From Marchantia polymorpha subsp. ruderalis (taxonomy: Eukaryota; Streptophyta; Marchantiopsida; Marchantiales; Marchantiaceae): DNA of 64,000 bases. Shown here piece by piece: positions 45,842-57,203 of the stretch. Made by a program: the position numbers and the translations under genes. The notes beneath the pieces were generated by a model. It ran no database searches, was not told the DNA's origin, and saw nothing but the letters and a program-made list of their open reading frames with translations. The DNA lies in the NCBI GenBank assembly GCA_037833965.1, contig AP031351.1:29152501-29216500 (forward strand), in the 5' to 3' direction. Within the stretch, counting starts at the first letter, position 1; each line of letters opens with the position of its first letter.

Positions 45842-46518
45842 ACCGCTTTTACAAATCATATTGGAAAAGTTTTGAATGTTTGCGTACATAGCTCCGAATA
45901 ACTCCATGTGTACTACTATCCTCAAGACATTCGTTACTGTTGCCGCTATCTACAGAAGAATGTAATCAATAGAGTATCGTGCATATTATTTATAACCACA
46001 ATGTGTTCAGGCGAAGTCACAATTCAAACCATAAAAACGACATCAACCAGATTCAATCATTTCAACCACATAGCAAATAGCACATAATCAATGATATCGT
46101 GTTATAAGAATTCAGTAAATAATAACATTTACGAATAAGTAATGAAGCTATGGTGTACAAAGTCATCACAAAACCTCATTGCTATAAGACAGTTGGTACT
46201 AGTCAAAATCTATGATGCACTGAGAAGCCAAATACTCAAATATGCATCCAAGAGCTGTCCATTACTTTACGCGATAGAATTTTGGTTTATCCATGGTAAA
46301 GAGAAAAATGACAGTATATTTTCATTACTCAAAGTAAATTTTTATTTTATCCTAAACACAAAGCATCGGTTCTGTTGCACATGCGAGGACCGCCCCACTT
46401 GTTTGCTTGGACCATACCTCCAAAATTTTGTTGCGTTCAGTGTACTTGAGTCCCCATCGATCGTGCGAAAACCTTGCGGCCGCTACTGCCCGACGTTTTT
46501 CATTTCTGTCAGATGCTT

Positions 46519-46775
46519 TTAATTTCGGAGACTTGTAGACACTCCGCCTCCGATCACACCACTTTCCTCGTGTCCATTTCCAGACGTAGACAGCAATCCT
46601 GGCCCCTGACTTCTTGTCCTAGCTCGATATATCGCCCTCATCTTCGGTTTCCCGCCTCCATATGTCACTCCACCCCCTGTGGAATCGGACTTCCCCTGTC
46701 CACTTATTGTCAACGTACGCAAGGGACCGCCCACATTGACAAGAGCAGCCAAACCATTGAAACCCCGATGCCTGC
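46519..46775 (-). CDS. Unrecognised Gly-rich open frame
   Basis: A minus-strand frame of about 85 codons lies in a GC-richer pocket between AT-rich regions. It contains VTYGGGKPKMRAIYRARTRSQ and further Gly/Ser-rich stretches. No ATG opens it, and the nearest upstream feature is an AG that could serve as an acceptor at about 46777, so it could be an internal or last exon. I recognise no family. Gly-rich content can also arise by chance from C-rich reverse strands, so function is not claimed. Confidence 0.2.
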
Positions 46776-47039
46776 CCTTACTATCCAGTCAAATCGTAGA
46801 GCCTAAACTACCCGTCTGCTATTTTGGCAAACTTCCACTCTCAAACATACGATCTCCACTTTGCTGCTTTTCGAGACCACTTCTTCCTCATTCTGATCGT
46901 TGCTTACAGGCGATGGGAGCAAGTACGAACTCCCTGTTGAAACACCAAGTTTGTCGGACTTTACCAGCCAGAATCATCTTCCTTTGCATATGACTCTCGG
47001 TCAGACGGACGCACAATTACTAACAACAGAAACAAACCA

Positions 47040-48089
47040 TCCGGTTCAGACATAATATCAGATAACTAAACTTCATACAGCTTATGTGTATAGCTTATTG
47101 ATAACAGAGATGCATGTGAGTTACATATATATCTTAAATATGTGTTTATTTGTACACACAAACAAGGAAATGAATAAAATTATCAAGAGTAACAAGCTAG
47201 ATAAATATCACATATACCTTTAATCTATCCTAAATTTATTAAGTGAAAAACAAATCTTCATTTTATCAAAAACCCAATGACACACTTAGAAGTATTTCAT
47301 TTGATTAATCATCAAAAAGTTCATGATAATCTCATCAAAGATGGTAGAGAATGATGAAATTGTAAATAAAGGAATATGTGGTATTGATGCTCAATATGTA
47401 GGTCTTAGAATATTATATTATACTCCTCAATATGTCCTAATATCATATATGTTGTCGCAATAAATCTAAACATGAACATCTTTGTGATTGTACCTGGTTC
47501 ATAACATGTGTAATGCATAAAAATTCTTCATGTAATGTGACTCAACTGTGAAGTATTGGAGTTTAGCAATCACTTAAATATGTCCAACACTCTTTTTCTG
47601 TTAAGATAATGAAGACAATAACATTTCGGAAATTAAATAATCTAATATCATGTTTATCTATGCATTCATGAGATCATATTGAGACGTCTTAAACAAAGAG
47701 TGTCTAGTTTTGTTTACACAATAAAAAAAGATTGAATTTCGGATGTTTGTCTTAACAATATATAATGATTTGAATGCTTATGAGTCCTATGATATGATCC
47801 ATTTGATAAGATTTTCAAATTATTTACTGCCCTAATCCTTTTGATATGCAACATTGAAGTGATCTTTCAACCTCATTGATTACGTAATTATATTTGTGAA
47901 ATACATCAAACACGAATTTTTTCTTCATAAAAGATCAACTTGTATTTGACATATTAAGATTAGCTCCAAACATATCTTAGATGAAATTAAAACATAATGA
48001 CAATAAGCAAGATATTGCATGGTGTGTATATCCTTACACTACATAACACTCATGTTACTTAAATGTTGACCATAAAAAAGTGGAAGTCA
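47040..48089. other. AT-rich island, left part
   Basis: Strongly AT-rich DNA with no frame of interest on either strand. Together with 48265-48800 it forms a second AT-rich island interrupted by a MITE-like element. Its origin is unknown. Confidence 0.5.
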
Positions 48090-48264
48090 AGTTATCACTC
48101 ACTTAGGGCTAATTAGCCCTCATCCTAGTATACTCGATTTTTTGATTGGTCGGACACACTACCCTGATTGCTACTCATCCGAGAACCCTATAACCCTACA
48201 TCTTTCAATGAGAGAAGAGCTTGGAGTAGAGTGAGGGCTAATTAGCCTTAAGTGAGTGATAACT
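48090..48264. mobile_element. MITE-like element with 33-bp terminal inverted repeats
   Basis: Positions 48090-48122 and 48232-48264 are inverted repeats of 33 bp with a single mismatch, enclosing about 109 bp of non-coding DNA, for a total of 175 bp. Each terminal repeat contains a palindromic core, perfect in the left copy (AGGGCTAATTAGCCCT) and one base off in the right. Size, absence of coding capacity and long terminal inverted repeats fit a miniature inverted-repeat transposable element. I could not see a clear target-site duplication at either edge, so the superfamily is undetermined. Confidence 0.65.
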
Positions 48265-48800
48265 AGCCGCTCCCTAATGTTTATTTTGATATCAAGAGAA
48301 AGAGAAACAAGAAATAGAATAAAAGTAATAAATTATTGCTATGATACAAGAAAAATAATTATACATTAAATCTGTTCTATCTCTTGTTGTCTAACTTTCT
48401 AGGTTTTGAATTTACAGATTATATAGTATAAAAGGAATATCAAATTGAAGAAAATTGGTCTAGTCATTTTTATGTTCTAGTAAAATATCTTCTCACAATG
48501 TATGAAAGATAATCATCTAAAATCAACATACTCTTACATATTTTCCTAATTCTTATCTCTTCTATCCTTCCAAATTTTATATCTTGAAATTATAAGAATA
48601 AAATCTCATATATGCTTGTAATAAAAAAGTCAAAAATTTTCATAATCTAAAGATTTTATTGTAAAAATTTAAACAACAGCGAGTAAAAAAATAAAAAATA
48701 ATATTAATTTTGTAGTTTATATCTAGAATTGTAACATGTCTACCTTGTTATATTTTTGTTTTAAGCACGTTATTTGTTCCTTTCCTTTTTGCTGTACACT
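48265..48800. other. AT-rich island, right part
   Basis: AT-rich, no coding frame. The composition returns to the window average near 48800. Confidence 0.5.
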
Positions 48801-49450
48801 TCTTTCACTCCAAGGATCATGGAAGTACATGTAACGTAGGGTTATTATGCACTCAATCACTCGTACAGGTTGAACACGCGGCGAAATTCTAATACCCGAA
48901 ACCTGCGCGAGAATACGGCAAATATGCTCGTGCCAAGGACATAGAGTACAATACTTGTTTCTCCGTTGAAGAAACGCAGACTATTCAGTGCAAGCAAGTT
49001 AATGGCTTCGTTCTATGTCGATCGGCTTCATGCTACGTGGAGGAGTAGGACTAAACTAGTGGGCAAGAACTGTTCCTTCGACCTCCGTTCTTCTACCGGA
49101 TTCAACACCATTTTCAACGCCACAGACCATCATAAACCATGTGAACTTTGCAAAAGGAGAGGACCGAAGCAACTTTCCATGACACCGAGGGAATGATTCC
49201 ATATGTTTTCTCACCCCAACTCCTTTTCATATCCGAACTCAAGATGTCGACAATATCATTGAAATCAGTATCATTTTCCTATTAATATCATATCAATATA
49301 ATGTAAACTAGGAAAAATGATATTGTTTCCTGTAAAGTCGTACCGAAACATTATGATTTGCCGAGATAGCTCAGGTGCGACCCGCGAGGATAAGGAATTG
49401 ATGCGACATGGCCGCTGCCGAGGATACAAAATGGCCGAAAACAGTCGATG

Positions 49451-49476
49451 CTGCGATGTGCTTGCACACATCGCAG
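49451..49476. repeat. 10-bp inverted repeat with 6-bp loop
   Basis: CTGCGATGTG and CACATCGCAG are exact reverse complements around CTTGCA, with GTCGA/CTCGAC further out partly pairing. Confidence 0.75.
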
Positions 49477-49624
49477 AGCCCTCGACATCACAATTTTTCC
49501 CGTCCAGCGGGAAAGGCAACGTCACAAGCAGGGCTGTACGTGGCCGGCAAGTGTTGCCATTGTGCTCATTCATGCCGACAGGGCGTCTTACGTGGCAGGG
49601 CCTTAACTTATGACAGCTGAGCAC

Positions 49625-51240
49625 AAGGTCTTGGACCCTGGAACTTCGTCACGAAGACTGGAAACCGAAAGTTCAGGCCTGGAGGCTGGACCTTCTGGTG
49701 GTGGAGATTATTCACTTTCTCTGTCTCTAGTCTGTAGTCTGAAGAGGCTGCATCATTGACTGACTTGACCTGAGGTGGTGAGCCACTCACGTTGTAAATG
49801 TGGCACTTTAGACCCGTGGGGCCGGTCTCCGTTCCCGAGTCTAAGCATCTATGCCTCGAGAATGTAACCGAAATTCCCTTTGATTCATCCAACTTTCAGT
49901 CGCCTCGTTCATTTCGCCTTCTGAATTCCAGTTTGTGGAGGTTATATATTCACAGATGCATAGTACCAAAGTCAATATGTACTTTAGGGATATAATACTC
50001 TAACGACTGCCCCTCTGAATCATCGTTGAGAACCATTGATACCATCTTCGTGTAAATTGCATTGTGAGCAGAATTTCCTTCTCAGGATATCAAATTGCGT
50101 CATCACCTTCACGAACATCTACAAGTTGCATTGCAAGCTCGAAAGAAATGTGTACGTACGTGCAAACTTCACTTCTGACGTCGTCCAGACAATTCCTCCT
50201 TTCTTTATCACTCGAAAATATTTCCCTCTGAACTCTTCATACATATAAACTCTTTCCTTCCGAATCAGGGCTTCTTCACATGAAAAATGTTTCTTCACGA
50301 GAATTGGAAACCCCTGGTATAGATTGGAATCAAGGAGATGTGTGGTCGCTCTATAGAGGGCCCTCCTCTATCTTAGTGTGGACCTTTCTTCTGGTGTAGA
50401 CCAGAGAGAAGTATCTATAAGTAGGCAGAGACTACGTGACGAGGTCAAACGAACCAGAGACTTGGTCGACGCGGCCGGTACACCCGGTCCAGCCGCCTAC
50501 CACGTAAGTATATTTTTGTTGGAATAACGTTTTACTAACGGTGGGTTAGAACCACGGTCGAAAGGAGCGAACGAAAGGCGGGTCCTGTCTCCGAATTCCT
50601 AGAGTCAGACATCGAAGTCAACAAAGTTGGTCCACTTCAGACACGCTCGGTCTCTTGGTGGTTGCTCTTGGGACAGAAATAGACAGTGACCCATCTAACA
50701 ACATCCTTGTACTTTGTGATGGCATTTGTACTGCATTTAAACTTGAACTTTTCCCAATAACTTTATTTTTCGTTCATTCTACGATTCTTCTCTTTTACAT
50801 TTGGATACTCTCCAGCGATATATGCTCTTTGCACCTTGTGTTCTTCTGTGTGTTCCTTTGAGAAGGCCGGAGGGTCCTTTCACGTGTAAGAACGAGAGTG
50901 TTAAATTACATGGAGGTGGAAGAATGCACGACAGAAAAACAAAAGTGAATCTAAGAAAAATGAAGGCTCCGTTGTCAAATTTGATATAGATCCCTTACCA
51001 TGAAACAGATGTGCTATTGACACTATTATATGTGATACATCAGGTAACACTATTGAGATACTCTCATGTGACCGATTGAACTAGCTTTAGGAGACCTTCC
51101 AAAGGCGAATCCAACACATGAGCATGTTGTAAGTCAGGTAATGAAAAACTAACGATAATTGTTACTTTCAAAATAGACTTAGTTGACTTTCTTTCCCTCG
51201 TCACTTCCACTGCAGTGTTGTCAGTGCCAACGGATCTAAC
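49625..51240. other. Intergenic DNA, nothing recognised
   Basis: Frames are short and unrelated to known families. A 7-bp hairpin (ATAGAGG/CCTCTAT) around GCCCT lies near 50352. Confidence 0.4.
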
Positions 51241-51410
51241 AACTCATCGAGTTCACGATGGAGATGACAAAAAAATAATCAAGGGTCAATTCATATCGAT
51301 GCACTATCCGAGTTGCTCACCGTATAACTCATCGACTTTACAATGGAGATGATAAAAATTGTCAAGGGTCAATTTGTATCGATGTAATGTAGTCCGAGTT
51401 GCTTAAGGAG
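51241..51410. repeat. 85-bp tandem duplication, two copies
   Basis: The segment starting AACTCATCGA at 51241 is repeated from 51326. Shared blocks include ATGGAGATGA, TCAAGGGTCAATT, TATCGATG and TCCGAGTTGCT, with scattered substitutions and small indels. The divergence suggests an old local duplication. It is non-coding. Confidence 0.8.
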
Positions 51411-54400
51411 TCCAATTTATTCATGAAATGACAAAAGAATTAAAGATTCAAAAGTGTGAATACATCTTGTAGGCCAAGCACCATATTGCACGTTCTTATC
51501 ACGTGCTGCCATCATTGACTTCCTGGAAATTTTTGTTAAAGTTCATGCCCATTCTGTTCTTGTCCATGCCTATATACAAGAGCAGCATGTTGGGTGGATG
51601 ATTAAGCCACATTTCATAACAAGGGAATATATCTGCGCAGACTACAATATGAATGAATCTCTTGGCCAGTTAGGCATTATGACACTATCACAAGTGTGGC
51701 GGTGAATATGCTCAGCTGTAATGCTCCATACTGATGTCATCGTTTGGGAGTTAAAGTGTAGTTTAGAATGAGAAGAAATAATCAGTTGTGTATATCTATA
51801 TTCTTCCGAACATAGACATTTGGATTTTGTCTCTTCTTCGTAGTGAAGGGAGGATCATGAACAGTGCCAATTTTTTTTTATATATATATGTGTAATTCGA
51901 TGACCTTACAACGAACGTTTATGTCCCATGGAACTGCCAAGAGTACATAACCTCGTTATATTTATTCCTTCCATAAAACTTGAGTTTTACCAACATGAAG
52001 TTTGAAATGTTTCTTAATGATGCTATGAGAATTGTCCAATTTGTGCTCAGATCCTTTGTTAATCACGTGTCATGCTGGGGACAGGAGCACGATTCTCTTT
52101 GACACCGGAGTACGTTAACTCCAGCCTTTTAGTACGCTTTTTCATAGAAAATAATATTACTACCTTGCTCAACAGTTGTGAGATTTGCTTTACCAATATT
52201 CTGTTGATATCAGTGGTACAAGTGGTGGTGGTGTTCTGAGAGTGTTGTCACAACGTTACACAAGATATGGTAGCTGTTTAGTTTATGTGTCAACTGTGTC
52301 ACCAGAAATCATTGAGGTCAAGTGCACACATAAACAAGCTGAAATTGTCACACTTAAACTATTACGTTGAAAGAATGCCAAAACTTGCTCCTTAGAACCA
52401 ACGTGTGATGTGGATTTTAGTTCACAATTTCGATCATATTTTTATCAAGTTTTGATCTCTAGATTGCAGATGCTGACAAGTTTGTTATGACCAAGACGGA
52501 AGAAAACCATGAACAGGTTGGAGGGCTAGAATCATGTAAGTCTATGCTAGATTATCACTTACAAGGAAGTTATACTTAGAAGATACTTCTTCGTTCTCCT
52601 AAGCGTGTCATTACATGGATGCAAAAATGAAAACGTTTGTGAAAGATAGAGCTTATTAGGCGGTGATGGCTTAATTCCTTTGAGTCAAACTTTTAATTAT
52701 ATTTTATCCGACATGTTTACATTCATTTGCTTAAAACTGTAGACAACGAAATCTATAATACAATTATCATACGGTAAAAATAGGTGATGATTATTTGGTT
52801 GTGAGTGCACAATGCAACCTAGAGAGATTGGACATCTGAAGTGTAATAGTACATCATTTCCAGTGTTATGCTATTTGGGGACGAACGTTACCCGTTCGAT
52901 TTCAACCCGGTAATTCATGATGATGTTCTACATCCATTGCAATATTACATTACAATACTTGGCCAACTTTCACACAATATGTGATAAGTCTGACCTTTTA
53001 TTACTATTAAACCTTCTGTTCCTGGATTCAAAGTACGGAATTTTTAGGCTCGTGACCTGACCTTGTAATAAGTTACTTTTAATTCGTCGAAGGCAACTTT
53101 TCACTGCATTGGGATGCATGCATCCTAATGCATCGTAGGCCTGATTTCGAGACCTTGTAGGGTCGGTATCTGCTGAATGGAGTTCATTCCACATGGTGAG
53201 GTCTCGTCAACATGCCTCGGGGGTGAGTGAGTGAGTAGCGACAGAACCGGGTGCACGCATTGTGCGTAGGACGAGGCGGAATGGGGAGAAAAGACGTGAC
53301 GGGAGTATAAAAGTGGGCAGAGGAGGACAAAGAAGCTCAATGCCGACGAGGTGGAAAGAGATGGAGGTTAGGTCATTGAGAAAATAAATGAGACTGGTCG
53401 CGAGATCGTAGCAAAAGCTTCAGTGGTCATTTAAAGAGGTTGAAACAATGGAATGGGGCCAGGTAGTGTAGAAAAGGGGTTCAAACTGAGGACCTGCTTA
53501 CTTACATTTGGTGGTGAGATCGGTCTTTTGAGAATCTTGGATTTCTATGCGAAGATTTGATTCACAGTTTTGTTGAATCATGGGAGAAGCGAGGTTGTTG
53601 TTCGCCTAACTCGTGCGCTCTCCGATGCTTTTGAATGGAGTCAGCCATTTCATGCAAACATGGAGGACGAGTTTTTGGGGATATGGCGCAAGACAAGGAG
53701 AAGAATATGCTTGCCTTGTGATGCAACTCGAATCCATAGCCTACGAGGTTCCCCAAGCCTTGCAAGGTGATAAACTGTTGGGAAGGCCTGTTTCCTCATG
53801 GTGTATATGTTGCCCTGGAGGGTCATTATTGCCGAGAAGAATGAGGCGGGGACGGGAGGCGATGGATGGTGGGTAGTGGCACCACGGGCATGGCCCACCT
53901 AACACCATTGTGTATTAGGTGGGCAATTACCCACGTGCTCGACTAGTCTTCTGGCCTTCCAGTGCACACCGTGTGTGTGAGTGCACCGTTCTCATCACTC
54001 GTTGTCGTCACAAGTATTTGAGATTATGCGGTCTTGGTTCATCCTTGTAGACTGGGCTCAGGTCGCTTGCATTCCTCAGAAACAGAGCGTCCAATTCTCA
54101 CACAATTATTTTCCCTCGCGCTGTCTATCTGTCACAGTCTTATTAATGAGCAACGTCTGTAACCATCACATCGACGGCGAAGAACAGTGTGTGTAAGAAA
54201 TGCGAGTTCAGAAGACTCATGATAACATTTGTTCCAATCTCCATGGAAATGAGCCGGGCATAGAGCTTACCTAAACCCGGTGTACAAGAGGTGAAGATTA
54301 GGTTCCCGTTCGTTCTCTACTCAATGATACTGAAAGTGATGATGACCTTATAAAAGCCTCGGATGAAATGTTAGTGCTATGACGTACTTTTCCAGGTTCA

Positions 54401-57113
54401 AGTTGAACTGAAAGTGGACTTCAGGGTCTTCGTCATAATCGTCTGTAAAAGTTGTAACTGGCATATCCATGGGAATGGAACACCTCAATTAACTTAACCT
54501 GAACCACCTTTTCTAAGCTCAACAAGCCATTCTACCTTAATATGCCTGAGTCGCTTTTGTAGTCCAGGGACAGCCAGTCCTTAGATGATATGATGAGACA
54601 CAGTAGAAAGGAGGGAAATTGTAGATTCGGAACTGTCCTGTACGATCAAAGACCTTTGAGTTGATTAATAAAGTACATGTTTTCACTTTGTCGTTGATGC
54701 AGCGATTGTTAAATTATCCGAATTTTCAGCTCTTCCGAAGTTGGAAATGATATATTGCCTAGGGGCTTTCCACGACAACTGTTGCTTGACGAGATTGTAC
54801 GAGCTTTGCCTAGCAGCTAAGCCATGTCACGCCAGCCAAAATCAAGCTGGGATGTGATAAATTCGGTGATTATGAGGCACTGAGTCGATAATCTGTGTAA
54901 GTCCTGAACTAAGCCATATCACGGCAGTTAGTCATCGTAAAGAGGGAGGGCGAACTGATTCTCTCACTGCAGTTCTGGTCCAAATGAGACTTAGTGTGAG
55001 GTCGAGGGCTCGTTTACTCATCTGGTTGTGGACCTTCGAAGCATGGGAGAACACTTCATGCAGTCTACGCTGTAAACGTCATGCAGTCTACACTGCAAGC
55101 GGTCAGAGTGAAAGAATTCCTTTTAACTTTTGGAGCCGGAACTCACCGGGAGTACGTGGATCGTCTAGCAAGGTTTGACCGGATGAAACTGGCTCGTGAA
55201 TGGAGTGAGCGGTCCTGTAGTCAGCGCGTCACAAAGTCCTCACGGTGTAGCATGCTAATGGGATGGAGTGGCAGCCGTTGAACGAGTCTTGAGTCCATGT
55301 CTGAATAGTCCTCTCGTCATCAGAGAGGATTCAGGAAGTCACAGCGCTGGTTGTGCTACAGTCGGCCCCTTGTCGTCTTCCTTCCCCGAGGCGAAAGTAA
55401 TATCCCTCGCCCGTCCAGTCTCAAGAGTTGTGCAAACATAAACGTTCCAATGAGAGCGTGCTCTTGAGAGAGCGAGAGAAAGTGGGTGGTACCTCACTCT
55501 CCCCGACACACCAGTCTGCACAGACACCCACAAACAAATTCCAACACCAACTCGTTTTGCTTGCATTTCACCCACCAGCTCTGTACCATTTCTTTTTCTG
55601 TGCTTTCGTCTCGCTTCCCTCTCTCCTTTCCCAAAAGCTAGCTCTAGGCGTTGATTCCATCGTTCTTCTCCCTACCTTTCCATCCATATATCATCCCATC
55701 TAGTAGACAGGGACCTGCAAAAATTGCAGGAGAACGACGTTTGTACATAGGAGCCCATCAGAGGATTATTTTGTGGCTCTCAAAGGCCATCAGCAGCCGA
55801 GGAATGCGATATCCATCGTTGTAAATGTGCTAGGCGCTGAAATTTGGTGAGTTCTGTTGTCGATTCAACTCGTACCTGTCTTTAGCAATAGTGGTGCGTG
55901 ATCACTTTGATTGCATCAAAGTTTGGAAGTCGACAGCAGAAAACCTGTCCGTACTGATGCCGCAAAATAACGAAGATACGTGCGCTTCTGGCGACTTCCG
56001 CACTTACGACGAAGTCTTCTTCTTCCGGGAGAAGGGCCTCTAGAGCCTAGATTTCTAAGTTTCCGACTTGCTGATATCTTGTCATTCGAGGTTCATTCGA
56101 ATAGTGCCGAATGCACGGCCTACATCAGGTGGCAAGACTGTGCTACGTGCTCTGCTTCTCGATAGTTCTGGCAATCCTGCCCAGGATGTTGTTGGATCTT
56201 CTAAGAAATGTCTTGAAGTGTATAGTGTCTAAGTCTGTCTTGCAATTGCGATTGCGCTTAAGGAGGTAGCATGGAGTCTCCAGGCGAACGGTACAAATAT
56301 GGGTGCCGAAGTTCTCGTCGCTTTCTCCGGTGGAAACTCGACAGTCGAAAGTAATGGCACTTTTCTGCCTGGGCTGGTTGACTCCCGTCCTTCTTGATTC
56401 GGTCAAGCAGGAGACGAGATAACATACACCGTATGTTGCTCTGAGCTCACTTGACAACCATCAGCTCCCGTCGGATCAGTAATGTGATTTTCAGCGCGAT
56501 TTCCGAGCAAATAAACAGAAAAGAGGAGTTCTCCGTCTGGAGAATGAGTCTAGCTCATCGATGGAACTGATGCAAGTACTTACCTCACCGAAGATGTGAT
56601 CCAGATATTTGACAATAAGGCCACCACGAATTTCTCGATATGCGTATTGATCAGATCGACTCAGTCGGAAGACACTAATTTCAGAGGGATTCTAGAACGT
56701 TCCGAACGAAGAGGAGAGGAAGAAAGTCAGCTTATAATGTTCCATTTGTTGATTCGTTTTTTCGAAAAGTCTCGTTGATACCGATGAACCTCCAGCTGGG
56801 ATAGTAGCATGATACCAGTCCACTTAGTTGTATCGCTAAGTTTTAGTCGTAGTGTTTATGAAGTCTTGTGTAATCCTCTAAACAGACGGTGAGGGTTAGG
56901 ATTGTGGTCGACTGGGAACGGAACATATCGATGGAGAAATACCGCTCTGGGAGGAGGACTAAGAGCGACGATTGGTAGCTGATTGCGGAGTTCTGAGATG
57001 GCTCTGTTAGCTTCGTCTTCTGGACTTGTTTTAGTGTCCCTTCTGAGTATTGGTTGGTGTGATTGTCATATCGCTTCTAAGAAAGTTGACTAATTGTCCA
57101 TGTCGTTCTTCAG
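51411..57113. other. Intergenic region upstream of ACCase
   Basis: No coding exon chain is supported. A 23-bp imperfect direct repeat (CATGCAGTCTAC...) lies at 55057-55102. The stretch 55460-55700 is CT-rich and ends in CATCCATATATCATCC. It could be the promoter and first non-coding exon of the ACCase gene, as plant genes often have a leader intron, but no donor can be chosen. Confidence 0.35.
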
Positions 57114-57203
57114 GAGACACGCAAGGTGTTCGAATTTTCCAGTCATTAGCATTTTATCGAGTTAAACCTCCTCCTTTTCTGCGGGAGATCAGGAGGAGTA
57201 GCC
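57114..57203 (+). promoter_or_regulatory. Probable last leader exon of ACCase
   Basis: A CTAAT branch-point-like sequence (57090) and a pyrimidine-rich TCGTTCTTCAG acceptor (ending 57113) precede this 90-bp stretch, which runs into the coding start. This suggests a 5' UTR intron. An in-frame TAG lies 57 bases before ATG 57204, so coding cannot extend upstream in this exon. Confidence 0.45.

Noticed and set aside
53570..53898. Short overlapping frames near 53.6-53.9 kb as genes
   Set aside because: Several frames of 60-90 codons overlap on both strands, without conserved motifs, splice support or ATG context better than chance.
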